The position numbers and the translations under genes were made by a program. The notes under the pieces are model-generated. The model was not told the origin of the DNA and did no database searches. It was given only the letters and a program-made list of their open reading frames with translations. DNA of 64,000 nt from Erwinia endophytica (GTDB lineage: Bacteria > Pseudomonadota > Gammaproteobacteria > Enterobacterales > Enterobacteriaceae): positions 1 to 64,000 of the forward strand of contig NZ_RQVV01000011.1 of assembly GCF_009295515.1 (NCBI RefSeq). The letters are read 5' to 3'. Positions 1 to 8,088 of this stretch are shown here, in pieces. Within the stretch, counting starts at the first letter, position 1, and each line of letters starts with the position of its first letter.

Positions 1-294
1 TGTTGCATAAGTCCCTCTGCTTGCTATGAATATTGATTCTATGAGTATTTTACAAGCAGTACACGCAAGAGCAATAGGGGTTTAAAGCCCAATGGAACGG
101 AAACGTACGTTAAGAATGTAACCATATGATTTTACTTCTATAAAATCGTGGCGTTGTCGGTCAGGTTTACATTGATTTGATTACCGGGTTTATTAACACT
201 GGAAACGCCGAAAACCGCATGCTACTGGCATCAACAGAAAAAATAAACAAAACCCTCGTTTTCTTTACTCGCTAAATCTGCTCAAAAAATGCAC
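1..294. other. non-coding stretch downstream of tae4
   Basis: No open frame of useful length is visible on either strand here. In most tae4 loci the immunity gene tai4 lies directly downstream of the effector, which would be in this stretch because the effector is read leftward. Nothing like it can be read. The sequence is AT-rich with no clear repeat or hairpin. The immunity gene may lie beyond the window edge or be absent. Confidence 0.5.
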
Positions 295-789
295 TTAGCG
301 TACGATCTCGTACGGTTGGGCTTCAAACCCCTCCCAGTGCATCCCCCACTGAATGCGGAACCAGGTTGTTTTTTGAGTAAGCCGCGTTCCGTTCCACAGA
401 TCGATATGATCGCCGCTGCGATTCCCAAATGATTCGCCGGGCCTGCGCCAGTAGTCTTTAAAGAAAATAATGCCGGTTTCATTCCTGAGCGTTTTTTCAA
501 AATTATCAGTGGTCACCCTTATCATTACAGCCATGCCTTCAAACGGGGCTATACGCAGTGCGTTGGCTAGTTCTTCCGCCCGCAATATGTGGCCCTCTTT
601 TTTAGGATGTTGCCAGCAGAACGTCGCTTTCAGTCGGGTGACGTCACAACCGCAGCGCGCCAGCGCAGTGCCAACACTGATAGCGCACTGGTCATCAAAT
701 GCTTTTAAACCATTGGATAATCGGCAGGGGGCGTTTTCGCCCTTCACGGTAGGGTGGGCATTCCATAAAGATTCAAACGATAAAGCCAT
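295..789 (-). CDS. tae4: Type VI secretion amidase effector Tae4-like
   Basis: This 164-residue protein matches the Tae4 family, D,L-endopeptidases that type VI secretion systems inject into the periplasm of rival bacteria to cut peptidoglycan peptide stems. Family hallmarks are visible: SFESLWNAHPT at the N-terminus, a nucleophile Cys35 in DDQCAISVG, GHILRAEELA in the middle, GIIFFKDYW, and the catalytic His128 in SGDHIDLWNG. There is no signal peptide, as expected for a T6SS cargo. The start has a good ribosome site (AGGAG about 7 bases upstream). No T6SS structural gene, VgrG, Hcp or Tai4 immunity gene is recognisable nearby, so it is an orphan effector locus next to a tRNA cluster. Length and both catalytic residues look intact, so I treat it as functional. 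Confidence 0.88.
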   Translation of the reverse strand: MALSFESLWNAHPTVKGENAPCRLSNGLKAFDDQCAISVGTALARCGCDVTRLKATFCWQHPKKEGHILRAEELANALRIAPFEGMAVMIRVTTDNFEKTLRNETGIIFFKDYWRRPGESFGNRSGDHIDLWNGTRLTQKTTWFRIQWGMHWEGFEAQPYEIVR

Positions 790-853
790 AACGCAACTCC
801 TGTAACGTTAGTGTCAGAATCGTTTTAGTAGCATAAAGTGGCGAGAAAAGAAA

Positions 854-880
854 AGCCTCCCTGTGAGAGAGGCTTGTTTT
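854..880. terminator. hairpin with flanking A/T runs
   Basis: AGCCTC and GAGGCT form a 6-bp stem around a 9-base loop, with an A-rich run on the left and TGTTTT on the right. It lies between the tRNA operon and tae4 and could stop transcription in either direction. Confidence 0.5.
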
Positions 881-945
881 AGGTGGATGTAAAGTAGATG
901 AGATTGCAATTAAATCCTTTTAATTCAATCTTTTATTTCGTTATC

Positions 946-970
946 AAAGCCCGCTATTGCGGGCTTTTTT
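946..970 (-). terminator. terminator of the tRNA operon
   Basis: AAAGCCCGC, a 4-base loop and GCGGGCTTT make a strong hairpin. Read leftward it is followed by a weak U-run; the six Ts at 965-970 make it work in the other direction as well. It directly follows the last tRNA gene. Confidence 0.8.
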
Positions 971-976
971 ACTTAT

Positions 977-1051
977 TGGCTGGGGTGCAGGGATTCGAAC
1001 CCCGGAATGCTGGTATCAGAAACCAGAGCCTTACCGCTTGGCGACACCCCA
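977..1051 (-). tRNA. glnX: tRNA-Gln (CTG)
   Basis: The reverse strand gives a 75-nt tRNA with an encoded CCA end, a TGGGGT acceptor stem and anticodon CTG within CTGGTTTCTGATACCAG. It is the last gene of the leftward operon, matching glnX in the E. coli metT-leuW-gln-met-gln array. Confidence 0.93.
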
Positions 1052-1094
1052 ATAATCAATGTTGCGATTTGTAAAAAATCGTCTTTTGTCTGTA

Positions 1095-1169
1095 TGGCTG
1101 GGGTGCAGGGATTCGAACCCCGGAATGCTGGTATCAGAAACCAGAGCCTTACCACTTGGCGACACCCCA
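1095..1169 (-). tRNA. glnV: tRNA-Gln (CTG)
   Basis: Almost identical to the tRNA at 977-1051 (one D-arm base differs), with anticodon CTG and an encoded CCA. It corresponds by order to E. coli glnV. Confidence 0.93.
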
Positions 1170-1175
1170 ATAAAT

Positions 1176-1252
1176 TGGTGGCTACTACGGGAATCGAACC
1201 TGTGACCCCAGCATTATGAGTGCTGTGCTCTAACCGGCTGAGCTAAGTAGCC
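1176..1252 (-). tRNA. metU: tRNA-Met (CAT), elongator
   Basis: A 77-nt tRNA with anticodon CAT and encoded CCA. The GGCTAC acceptor stem is that of the elongator methionine tRNA, not the initiator. By order it matches metU. Confidence 0.92.
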
Positions 1253-1299
1253 TGACTTCACTGGACGTACTTTACTACATTTCTCCCGGAGAAGAAAAA

Positions 1300-1374
1300 T
1301 GGCTGGGGTACCTGGATTCGAACCAGGGAATGCCGGTATCAAAAACCGGTGCCTTACCGCTTGGCGATACCCCA
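1300..1374 (-). tRNA. glnU: tRNA-Gln (TTG)
   Basis: A 75-nt tRNA with anticodon TTG in CCGGTTTTTGATACCGG and encoded CCA. E. coli carries two tandem Gln(UUG) genes at this position (glnU, glnW); only one is present here. Confidence 0.93.
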
Positions 1375-1397
1375 TCCGGACAAGCCGTTCATGGAAA

Positions 1398-1482
1398 TGG
1401 TGCGGGAGGCGAGACTTGAACTCGCACACCTTGCGGCGCCAGAACCTAAATCTGGTGCGTCTACCAATTTCGCCACTCCCGC
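1398..1482 (-). tRNA. leuW: tRNA-Leu (TAG)
   Basis: An 85-nt class II tRNA with a long variable arm, GCGGGAG acceptor stem, anticodon TAG and encoded CCA. It corresponds to leuW. Confidence 0.93.
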
Positions 1483-1490
1483 AAAAAAGA

Positions 1491-1567
1491 TGGTGGCTAC
1501 GACGGGAATCGAACCTGTGACCCCAGCATTATGAGTGCTGTGCTCTAACCAGCTGAGCTACGTAGCC
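1491..1567 (-). tRNA. metT: tRNA-Met (CAT), elongator
   Basis: First gene of the operon: a 77-nt elongator tRNA-Met with anticodon CAT, nearly identical to the copy at 1176-1252. It corresponds to metT. Confidence 0.92.
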
Positions 1568-1606
1568 ATCTTTTTTCGCGTTACCTTCATCGGCGTTGCG
1601 GGGCGC

Positions 1607-1635
1607 ATTATGCTGAGTTGACCTAAAAGCGTCAA
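1607..1635 (-). promoter_or_regulatory. sigma-70 promoter of the tRNA operon
   Basis: On the reverse strand TTGACG (1630-1635) and CATAAT (1607-1612) are separated by exactly 17 bases. They are followed by a GC-rich discriminator (GCGCCCCGC), typical of stringently controlled stable-RNA promoters. It lies 40 bases upstream of the first tRNA. Confidence 0.85.
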
Positions 1636-1738
1636 CAAATTTTTTCCCGTTTTTTACCAGAATTGATTTGTTTGACTGGCTTATAACCAGCCTGGCGATT
1701 AAATCAACAAATATTGAAGGTGAACCGCATATTACTGC

Positions 1739-1764
1739 GAAAAACGAGCCTGCCATGGCTCGTT
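1739..1764 (-). terminator. terminator of asnB
   Basis: ACGAGCC and GGCTCGT pair around a 6-base loop. Read leftward the hairpin ends in a T-run (TCGTTTTT), about 20 bases past the asnB stop codon. Confidence 0.8.
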
Positions 1765-1783
1765 ATCGCTGATAAGCCACAGA

Positions 1784-3451
1784 TTATTTGTAGGCATCCT
1801 GATGGACACCGACTGCACGACCGGAAGGATCGTCCATGGCTTTGAACGTTTCGTCCCATTCAATGGCCTTCGCTGATGAACAGGCAACGGATGGACCGCC
1901 AGGCACGCACTCTGCTGCGCTGGGCAGTGGGAACAGTTCTTCAAAGATTTCGCGGTACAGGTAGCCTTCTTTCGAGGTTGGCGTGTTGTACGGGAAGCGG
2001 AAATGCGCGGTCTGCAACTGCTGATCGCTCACTTGCTTAGCCGCGACTTCTTTCAGGGTATCGATCCAACTGTAGCCGACGCCATCAGAGAACTGCTCTT
2101 TCTGACGCCAGGCGACGCTTTCCGGCAGGTAAGAGGAGAAGCACTCACGCAGGATGTGTTTTTCCATTTTGCCGTTAGAACCACACATTTTGTCTGTCGG
2201 ATTGATGCGCATCGCCACATCGAGAAATTTCTTGTCCAGGAATGGTACGCGCGCTTCCACGCCCCAGGCGGACATCGCCTTGTTGGCCCGGGCACAGTCA
2301 AACATATGCAGTGCCAACAGTTTACGCACGTTCTCCTCGTGGAACTCTTTGGCATTTGGCGCTTTATGGAAGTACAGGTAGCCTCCGAACACTTCATCAG
2401 CCCCTTCGCCGGAGAGGACCATTTTGATGCCCATTGCTTTGATTTTACGCGACATCAGGTACATTGGTGTGGAGGCGCGGATGGTGGTCACATCATAAGT
2501 TTCAATGTGATAGATAACATCGCGGATCGCATCCAGACCTTCCTGTACGGTGAAGTGGATCTCATGATGCACGGTGCCAAGATGATCGGCGACGGATTTG
2601 GCGGCTTTCAGGTCCGGAGATCCCTCCAACCCAACGGCGAAGGAGTGCAGCTGTGGCCACCAGGCTTCGCTTTGACCATGATCTTCAATACGTTTGGCGG
2701 CAAACTTTTTAGTTATCGCCGAAATAATCGAAGAATCCAGTCCGCCGGAGAGCAGTACGCCGTATGGTACGTCTGACATCAGATGACTTTTTACTGACTC
2801 TTCCAGCGCGTCTTTCAGCGCATCCGCGTCAGTTTTATTGTGCTTAACCGCCTCATAACTGAACCAGTCACGCTGCCAGTAACGACGAATCTCACCATCG
2901 GTGCTGGACAAGTAGCTGCCTGGTGGGAATTCTTTCAGCGTTTTACACACTGGCACCAGCGCTTTCATTTCTGACGCGACAAACAGGTTGCCGTGCTCAT
3001 CGTTGCCGATATACAGCGGGATAATACCAATGTGGTCACGACCAATCAGGTAAGTGTTTTTCACGCTGTCATAGAGAATAAAGGCAAACATGCCCTGAAG
3101 ATCGTCGAGGAAGTCGACACCTTTTTCCTGGTACAGCGCCAGGATGACTTCACAGTCGGATTCGGTCTGAAATTGATAGCGATCGCTCAATTCGGCACGC
3201 AGCGCCTGATGGTTGTAGATTTCACCGTTCACTGCCAGAACATGGGTATGCGCTGCGTTGTACAGCGGCTGAGCACCGTTGTTCACGTCAACGATAGACA
3301 GACGCTCGTGAGCCAGAACGGCGTGGTTATCGGCATAAATACCGGACCAGTCCGGGCCACGGTGGCGCATCAGACGCGAAAGCTCAAGGGCTTTCTTACG
3401 CAGTTCGGCAGGATCGCTCTTGAGATCCAATACTCCAAAGATAGAACACAT
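1784..3451 (-). CDS. asnB: Asparagine synthetase B (glutamine-hydrolysing)
   Basis: The product makes asparagine from aspartate, ATP and glutamine in the cytoplasm. The 555-residue length matches E. coli AsnB (554). The N-terminus MCSIFG exposes Cys2, the nucleophile of the class II glutamine amidotransferase domain (about 1-200). The C-terminal synthetase domain carries the PP-loop LLSGGLDSS near residue 233 and the downstream LSGEGADEVFGGY motif. It is transcribed alone toward the tRNA cluster, with its own terminator. The start is fixed because Cys2 must follow the initiator methionine. Confidence 0.97.
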   Translation of the reverse strand: MCSIFGVLDLKSDPAELRKKALELSRLMRHRGPDWSGIYADNHAVLAHERLSIVDVNNGAQPLYNAAHTHVLAVNGEIYNHQALRAELSDRYQFQTESDCEVILALYQEKGVDFLDDLQGMFAFILYDSVKNTYLIGRDHIGIIPLYIGNDEHGNLFVASEMKALVPVCKTLKEFPPGSYLSSTDGEIRRYWQRDWFSYEAVKHNKTDADALKDALEESVKSHLMSDVPYGVLLSGGLDSSIISAITKKFAAKRIEDHGQSEAWWPQLHSFAVGLEGSPDLKAAKSVADHLGTVHHEIHFTVQEGLDAIRDVIYHIETYDVTTIRASTPMYLMSRKIKAMGIKMVLSGEGADEVFGGYLYFHKAPNAKEFHEENVRKLLALHMFDCARANKAMSAWGVEARVPFLDKKFLDVAMRINPTDKMCGSNGKMEKHILRECFSSYLPESVAWRQKEQFSDGVGYSWIDTLKEVAAKQVSDQQLQTAHFRFPYNTPTSKEGYLYREIFEELFPLPSAAECVPGGPSVACSSAKAIEWDETFKAMDDPSGRAVGVHQDAYK

Positions 3452-3700
3452 AACTTACTCCCTAACGACATCTCTTAACGGTGATAATGGTGATAACGTC
3501 AATGTGGTTGGCAACCCGCTTGCCGGATAGATAAGAAAATGCGCTATCTCGCTATGTTGATGCAAGTAATTTAGCGTTTTTTTGAAAAATAGTCTGTTGG
3601 CGTGGCGTTAAAATTATTCATTCATCAATAAATGGCCGATAAAATTGATTAAACCACAATTTTTTTGTTGAATGGTTCATAAAATGAACAGCGGGAGGGT

Positions 3701-3728
3701 AAAAAAAGCCCGGCGGGTTGGCCAGGCT
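3701..3728 (-). terminator. terminator of the nagBACD operon
   Basis: On the reverse strand AGCCTGGC pairs with GCCGGGCT (one G-T pair), followed by seven Ts. It begins just past the nagD stop codon and closes the leftward nag operon. Confidence 0.85.
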
Positions 3729-3733
3729 GATGA

Positions 3734-4486
3734 TTAAAGGATATCGATGTCGGCAACAGAGGGGAAAACCCAACTGGGACGAAAAGGCATGGCATCGACA
3801 TCGCTCAGTGTTGAAACGCCTGACAGCACCAGGATCGTTTCCAGACCGGCCTGGAAACCAGCCAGAATATCCGTACGCAAATTATCGCCCACAATGACTG
3901 TCTCTTCCGAGTGAGCCTGCATTTTATTCAATGCTGCACGGATGATCCACGGGCTGGGTTTACCCACGTAGAAAGGTTGGCGACCAGAGATTTTTTCGAT
4001 CCCGGCACAAAGCGCCCCACAGCCCGGTACAAAGCCGCGAGCATGGGTATCGGGATTGGTGGCAATAAAACGCGCGCCATTGGCAACAAAAAAGGCCGCT
4101 TTATGCATCATTTCCCAGTTATAGGAGCGGGTTTCGCCGACAATCACAAAATCCGGATTGATATCAGTGATGGTGAATCCCGCTTTATACAGTTCGTGGA
4201 TTAGTGCGCCTTCACCGACGACGTAGGCTTTCTTGCCTTCCTGACGACGCAGAAAATCAGCTGTCGCCATGGCGGAGGTATAAAAGATGCTGTCTGGCAA
4301 CTCGATACCGGCAGAAGCAAAACGATTGGAAAGATCGAGAGCGGTCTGTGAAGGGTAGTTGGTCAGCACGACCAACGGCATCCCTTTTTCCAGAATACGT
4401 TGCAGGAACTCATTTGCACCCGGCACCGCAGTATTGTCATGCATCAGCACGCCGTCGATATCACAAATCACGTTTTTGATGGTCAT
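3734..4486 (-). CDS. nagD: HAD-family UMP phosphatase NagD
   Basis: NagD is a HAD-superfamily phosphatase (NagD/PGP type) that prefers UMP and other nucleoside monophosphates. The N-terminal CDIDGVLMHDN motif holds the nucleophile aspartate; the C-terminal GDNLRTDILAGFQAG supplies the Mg-binding acidic residues. I use MTIKNVICDIDG as the start because it gives the usual 250 residues. An in-frame ATG at 4519 overlaps the nagC stop (TAATG) with a better Shine-Dalgarno (GGAAGG) and would add 11 residues, so translational coupling from that codon is possible. It is the last gene of nagBACD. Confidence 0.94.
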   Translation of the reverse strand: MTIKNVICDIDGVLMHDNTAVPGANEFLQRILEKGMPLVVLTNYPSQTALDLSNRFASAGIELPDSIFYTSAMATADFLRRQEGKKAYVVGEGALIHELYKAGFTITDINPDFVIVGETRSYNWEMMHKAAFFVANGARFIATNPDTHARGFVPGCGALCAGIEKISGRQPFYVGKPSPWIIRAALNKMQAHSEETVIVGDNLRTDILAGFQAGLETILVLSGVSTLSDVDAMPFRPSWVFPSVADIDIL

Positions 4487-4518
4487 TTTTTCACTGTCTT
4501 TCAGAGTCAGGGCGCTCA

Positions 4519-5739
4519 TTAACCTTCCAGTAAATGTTGTAATAAAATGCCGTTAAGCATGGCACGTTTCGCCAGAGCAAAGGCACCAATTGCTGAACGA
4601 TGATCGATTTCTGAACGCACCACCGGCAGATTTTTGCGGAAGGCTTTCAGGACCTGAGTGTTGATACAGCCTTCAATGGCTGGCAGTAGAACGTTATCTG
4701 CTTCAGTTATTTCTCCGGCAATCACCACTTTCTGCGGATTAAACAGGTTGATGGCGATGGCGATGGCTTTGCCCAGATAGCGGCCCACGTGTTCAATCAC
4801 TTCTGTCGCCAGCGTATCGCCACGGTTGGCTGCTTTGCAAATTTGCGGTATTTGGCAGTCTTCCAGAGTCAGTGAACTGGGATAGCCCCGCGTCAGCAAA
4901 TGACGCACACGATTTTCAATAGCCGTGTTAGCGGCAATCGTCTCCAGACAACCAAAGTTGCCGCAGTGGCAGCGTTCACCCAGCGGATCGACCTGGATGT
5001 GACCGATCTCACCCACGTTACCATTGCTGCCGAGGAAGATATGACCATTAGCAATGATACCGGCTCCGGTACCGCGGTGTACACGCACCAGGATAGAGTC
5101 GGCGCAATCGCGGGATGCACCAAAATAGTGCTCTGCCAGCGCCAGACTGCGGATATCATGCCCCACAAAACTGGTAACATTAAAGCGCTGCTGTAGATTG
5201 GCAACCAGCGGCCAGTGATGCACGTTGATATGCGGCATATAGCGGATCACGCCGTTATTCGGGTCAACCAGGCCGGGCAGGATCACCGAAATGGCAATCA
5301 ACTCGCGCAGCTTGCGCTGATATTGTGTACAGAAGTCTGTAATAGCGTTGAAAAGGGCGCTTTCGAGGGTTTCCTGCGTTCGCTCTGGCAATGAATAGTC
5401 TTCCTGTACCAGAGACTTACCACTGAGATCGAACAGGGTGAGGGTCGCATCGTTGCGACCAAGACGGACGCCAATCGTATTGAAGCCGCGGGTTTCAGTA
5501 ACAATGGAGATCGCGCGTCGGCCTCCGGTGGAGGCCTGCTGATCCACTTCTTTGATCAGCCCGCGTTCAATCAACTGACGAGTAATTTTGGTCACACTGG
5601 CGGGGGCGAGCTGGCTGTGCTCGGCAATCTGAATACGTGAAATCGGCCCCTGCTGGTCGATTAGCCGGTAAACGGCTGCGCTGTTGAGCTGCTTAACTAA
5701 ATCTACATTTCCTATTTGAGTCTGGCCGCCAGTGGTCAT
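4519..5739 (-). CDS. nagC: NagC, N-acetylglucosamine-responsive repressor (ROK family)
   Basis: NagC represses amino-sugar and chitin-uptake genes and is released by N-acetylglucosamine-6-phosphate. An N-terminal winged helix-turn-helix (about 15-75, GPISRIQIAEHSQLAPASVTK) is followed by a ROK sugar-binding domain with RGTGAGI and the zinc-type motif GHIQVDPLGERCHCGNFGCLE. Starting at MTTGGQTQIGN gives 406 residues, the E. coli length, and leaves 16 bases to nagA; an upstream in-frame start at 5772 would run into nagA and is less likely. Candidate target sites lie in this window in the nagB-nagE and chiP control regions. Confidence 0.96.
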   Translation of the reverse strand: MTTGGQTQIGNVDLVKQLNSAAVYRLIDQQGPISRIQIAEHSQLAPASVTKITRQLIERGLIKEVDQQASTGGRRAISIVTETRGFNTIGVRLGRNDATLTLFDLSGKSLVQEDYSLPERTQETLESALFNAITDFCTQYQRKLRELIAISVILPGLVDPNNGVIRYMPHINVHHWPLVANLQQRFNVTSFVGHDIRSLALAEHYFGASRDCADSILVRVHRGTGAGIIANGHIFLGSNGNVGEIGHIQVDPLGERCHCGNFGCLETIAANTAIENRVRHLLTRGYPSSLTLEDCQIPQICKAANRGDTLATEVIEHVGRYLGKAIAIAINLFNPQKVVIAGEITEADNVLLPAIEGCINTQVLKAFRKNLPVVRSEIDHRSAIGAFALAKRAMLNGILLQHLLEG

Positions 5740-5755
5740 GCAATATCTACTCGCT

Positions 5756-6895
5756 TTAGACCTCGTCACCATTAACGATGGTCTGGATTATTTTATAGTC
5801 ACGGGTGAAAACCGTCAGGTTTGCGACTTTTCCTGCTTCGACAGAACCTAATTTGTCCTCGATACCCATCGCACGGGCTGGATACAGCGTTGCCATGCGC
5901 AGTGTTTCATCCAGGGAAATCCCCACATGTTCGACGCAATTCGCTACTGCTTCAATCATGGTTAAGGCAGAACCACTGAGAGTACCGTTTTCATCGACGC
6001 AGAGTCCGTTACGGTAGTATATTGTTTTTCCTGCAAAAATGAACTGGTCAATCGCGGCACCTGTTGGCGCGGTCGCATCAGTGACCAGAACCAGCTTATC
6101 GCCTTTGATGCGTTTGGCATTGCGGATATTCGCGTAGTGAACGTGTAAACCGTCGGCGATAATACCGCACCAGACGTCAGGTGAGTCAAACAGGGCGCCG
6201 ATCAGGCCGGGTTCACGCCCGGTGATGGTCGGCATCGCGTTATATAGATGTGTGGCGAAGCTGACGCCTGCAGAAATGCCGCGACGCGCTTCTTCATTAG
6301 TGGCATGTGAGTGTCCGGCAGAAATGATAATTCCGGCGGCGCTCAACTGGCGGATAATCGTACTGTCGACCTGCTCAGGCGCCAGGGTGATTTTGCTTAT
6401 CACGTCGGCATTTTCACAGAGGAAATCGACTAACTCTTTGGTCGGCTTACGAATTAGCTCTGGATTATGCGTTCCCGGTTTACGTGGGCTTAGCCACGGG
6501 CCTTCCAGATGCAGGCCGAGAGCTTTGTTGGCATTTTGCGCCAGATAAGCCCGCATGACTTCAACCGCACGCGTCATCATCTCGTCGGTGCTGGTGATAA
6601 GTGTCGGCAGGAAACTGGTACAGCCAGATTGCTCATTGGTTTTTTGCATGATGTTCAGGGTGTCAACACTGATTGCCTGCAAATCATCATTGAACTGTAC
6701 CCCGCCACAGCCATTGAGCTGTAAATCGATAAAGCCGGGAGCAATCAGTGCGCCATTAACATTGCGCGTTGCTACCTCGGCAGGAAGTTCATCCTTAGCA
6801 CATACGCGCTCAATCAGGCCGTTAGCAATCACCACAGCATGATTATCAAGTATTTCGTGGCCGGTATAGATGCGGCCATTTGTCAATGCGTACAT
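5756..6895 (-). CDS. nagA: N-acetylglucosamine-6-phosphate deacetylase
   Basis: NagA removes acetate from GlcNAc-6-P to give glucosamine-6-P, the substrate of NagB. It is an amidohydrolase-fold enzyme of 379 residues (E. coli 382). Visible motifs are [14 protein letters not shown] near the N-terminus, [17 protein letters not shown] (metal-binding Glu), [16 protein letters not shown], and VTDATAPTG with the catalytic aspartate. By lowering GlcNAc-6-P it also switches NagC back on. Second gene of the leftward nagBACD operon. Confidence 0.97.
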   Translation of the reverse strand: MYALTNGRIYTGHEILDNHAVVIANGLIERVCAKDELPAEVATRNVNGALIAPGFIDLQLNGCGGVQFNDDLQAISVDTLNIMQKTNEQSGCTSFLPTLITSTDEMMTRAVEVMRAYLAQNANKALGLHLEGPWLSPRKPGTHNPELIRKPTKELVDFLCENADVISKITLAPEQVDSTIIRQLSAAGIIISAGHSHATNEEARRGISAGVSFATHLYNAMPTITGREPGLIGALFDSPDVWCGIIADGLHVHYANIRNAKRIKGDKLVLVTDATAPTGAAIDQFIFAGKTIYYRNGLCVDENGTLSGSALTMIEAVANCVEHVGISLDETLRMATLYPARAMGIEDKLGSVEAGKVANLTVFTRDYKIIQTIVNGDEV

Positions 6896-6951
6896 AAATT
6901 TTCTCCCGACATTTTCCAGCCAGTCAGGCTGGTTAACGGTATGCTGATAAC

Positions 6952-7752
6952 TTACAGATCTTTGATATTTTCCGCTTCCATCTCGCGGAAATACTGCACA
7001 GTTTTAACTTTTAGTTCCATGGTGGCGGGTTCGTCACAAACTACCACCGATTTTGCATGCAATTGCAGGCAACTGATGGTCCACATATGGTTCACGTTGC
7101 CTTCAACGGCAGCTTGCAGCGCCTGGGCTTTCATATATCCGGTGACCAGAATCATGACTTCCTCAGCATCCAGTAATGTGCCAACGCCCACGGTTAACGC
7201 ATACTTCGGTACCAGGTCTACATTGCCATCGAAGAAGCGAGAGTTAACGATGCGGGTATCGTGAGTCAAGGTCTTGATGCGGGTACGGGATGCTAGCGAT
7301 GAGGCCGGTTCGTTAAACGCGATATGACCATCGTTGCCCACGCCGCCCATGAACAGATGAATTTTGCCGTAGGAGCGGATTTTTTCTTCATACTGGCGAC
7401 ATTCTGCGTCAATATCCGGAGCATTACCATTAAGAAGGTTGATATTTTCGCTTTTAATATCAACGTGATTGAAAAAATTACGGTACATAAAGCTGTGATA
7501 GCTTTCCGGATGCTCCTTAGGCAGGCCAACATATTCATCCATGTTGAATGTTACTACATGTTCAAAGCTGACCTGGCCTGCTTTATGCATATCAATTAAA
7601 TGTTTGTAGGCTTCCAGTGGAGTGCCGCCGGTTGGCAGACCCAGAACGAAAGGACGTTCAGCCGTGGGGTTGAACGCGTTGATGCGGTTCACAATATGGC
7701 GGGCAGCCCATTTACCGACCTGGGTCGGGGTTGCCAAAGGAATCAGTCTCAT
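6952..7752 (-). CDS. nagB: Glucosamine-6-phosphate deaminase
   Basis: NagB converts glucosamine-6-P to fructose-6-P and ammonia, feeding amino sugars into glycolysis. The 266-residue protein shows the family motifs [13 protein letters not shown] (phosphate binding), FNMDEYVGL with the catalytic Asp, and [17 protein letters not shown]. Both its length and its C-terminal region match the allosteric hexameric enterobacterial enzyme. It is the first gene of the operon and its promoter lies in the region shared with divergent nagE. Confidence 0.97.
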   Translation of the reverse strand: MRLIPLATPTQVGKWAARHIVNRINAFNPTAERPFVLGLPTGGTPLEAYKHLIDMHKAGQVSFEHVVTFNMDEYVGLPKEHPESYHSFMYRNFFNHVDIKSENINLLNGNAPDIDAECRQYEEKIRSYGKIHLFMGGVGNDGHIAFNEPASSLASRTRIKTLTHDTRIVNSRFFDGNVDLVPKYALTVGVGTLLDAEEVMILVTGYMKAQALQAAVEGNVNHMWTISCLQLHAKSVVVCDEPATMELKVKTVQYFREMEAENIKDL

Positions 7753-7856
7753 GTATCACCTCATTATCAGCAGAATTTGAAAGGAGTTCGACGGAGCCAT
7801 GTTGCTGCTCGTTAGCGTAACGCGTCATGACTGCTATCCGCGAGGGATAAATCCGT

Positions 7857-7882
7857 CTTAATTTTTTTCATCATAAAATAAG
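7857..7882. promoter_or_regulatory. NagC-type operator (nagB side)
   Basis: A 26-bp imperfect AT-rich dyad runs from CTTAATTT to AAAATAAG around a central CATCAT. It is about 105 bp upstream of nagB. NagC operators in E. coli are AT-rich dyads of this size, one near each divergent promoter, joined by a repression loop. Confidence 0.6.
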
Positions 7883-7926
7883 TTGGCTCGGTTAGCCATG
7901 ATAAGACGATAAAAAGAGGCTGTTTT

Positions 7927-7942
7927 GGTGATATAAATCACG
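7927..7942. promoter_or_regulatory. CRP site between nagB and nagE
   Basis: GTGA-N6-TCAC at 7928-7941 is a perfect CRP core. It sits between the two candidate NagC operators, as in E. coli where cAMP-CRP activates both divergent promoters. Confidence 0.7.
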
Positions 7943-7952
7943 TAAACAGGGG

Positions 7953-7977
7953 TTTTAATTTGTGTAGCGAATTAATT
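7953..7977. promoter_or_regulatory. NagC-type operator (nagE side)
   Basis: TTAATT-N9-AATTAA at 7955-7975 is a perfect AT-rich dyad about 115 bp before nagE. Its centre lies about 95 bp (nine helical turns) from the centre of the nagB-side site, a spacing that would allow looping by NagC. Confidence 0.55.
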
Positions 7978-8088
7978 TTTTTTACACTCCATCACGAGGC
8001 TTTGTCGGTGATTCCAAAATCAACCAGCGTGATAAGAATATAAAACAGTTACAGATGCCTTAATGGGGCTCATAGGGGGAAGGGAAAG

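Noticed and set aside
1-20. TGTTGCATAAG at the window start as an insertion-sequence end
   Set aside because: Only vaguely like IS terminal repeats; no matching partner end or transposase is in the window.
470-805. Forward ORF of 111 codons opposite tae4
   Set aside because: It is an antisense shadow of the well-supported Tae4 gene and has no family resemblance.
2003-2776. 257-codon forward ORF inside asnB
   Set aside because: Antisense to asnB; composition is that of a shadow frame and no protein family is evident.
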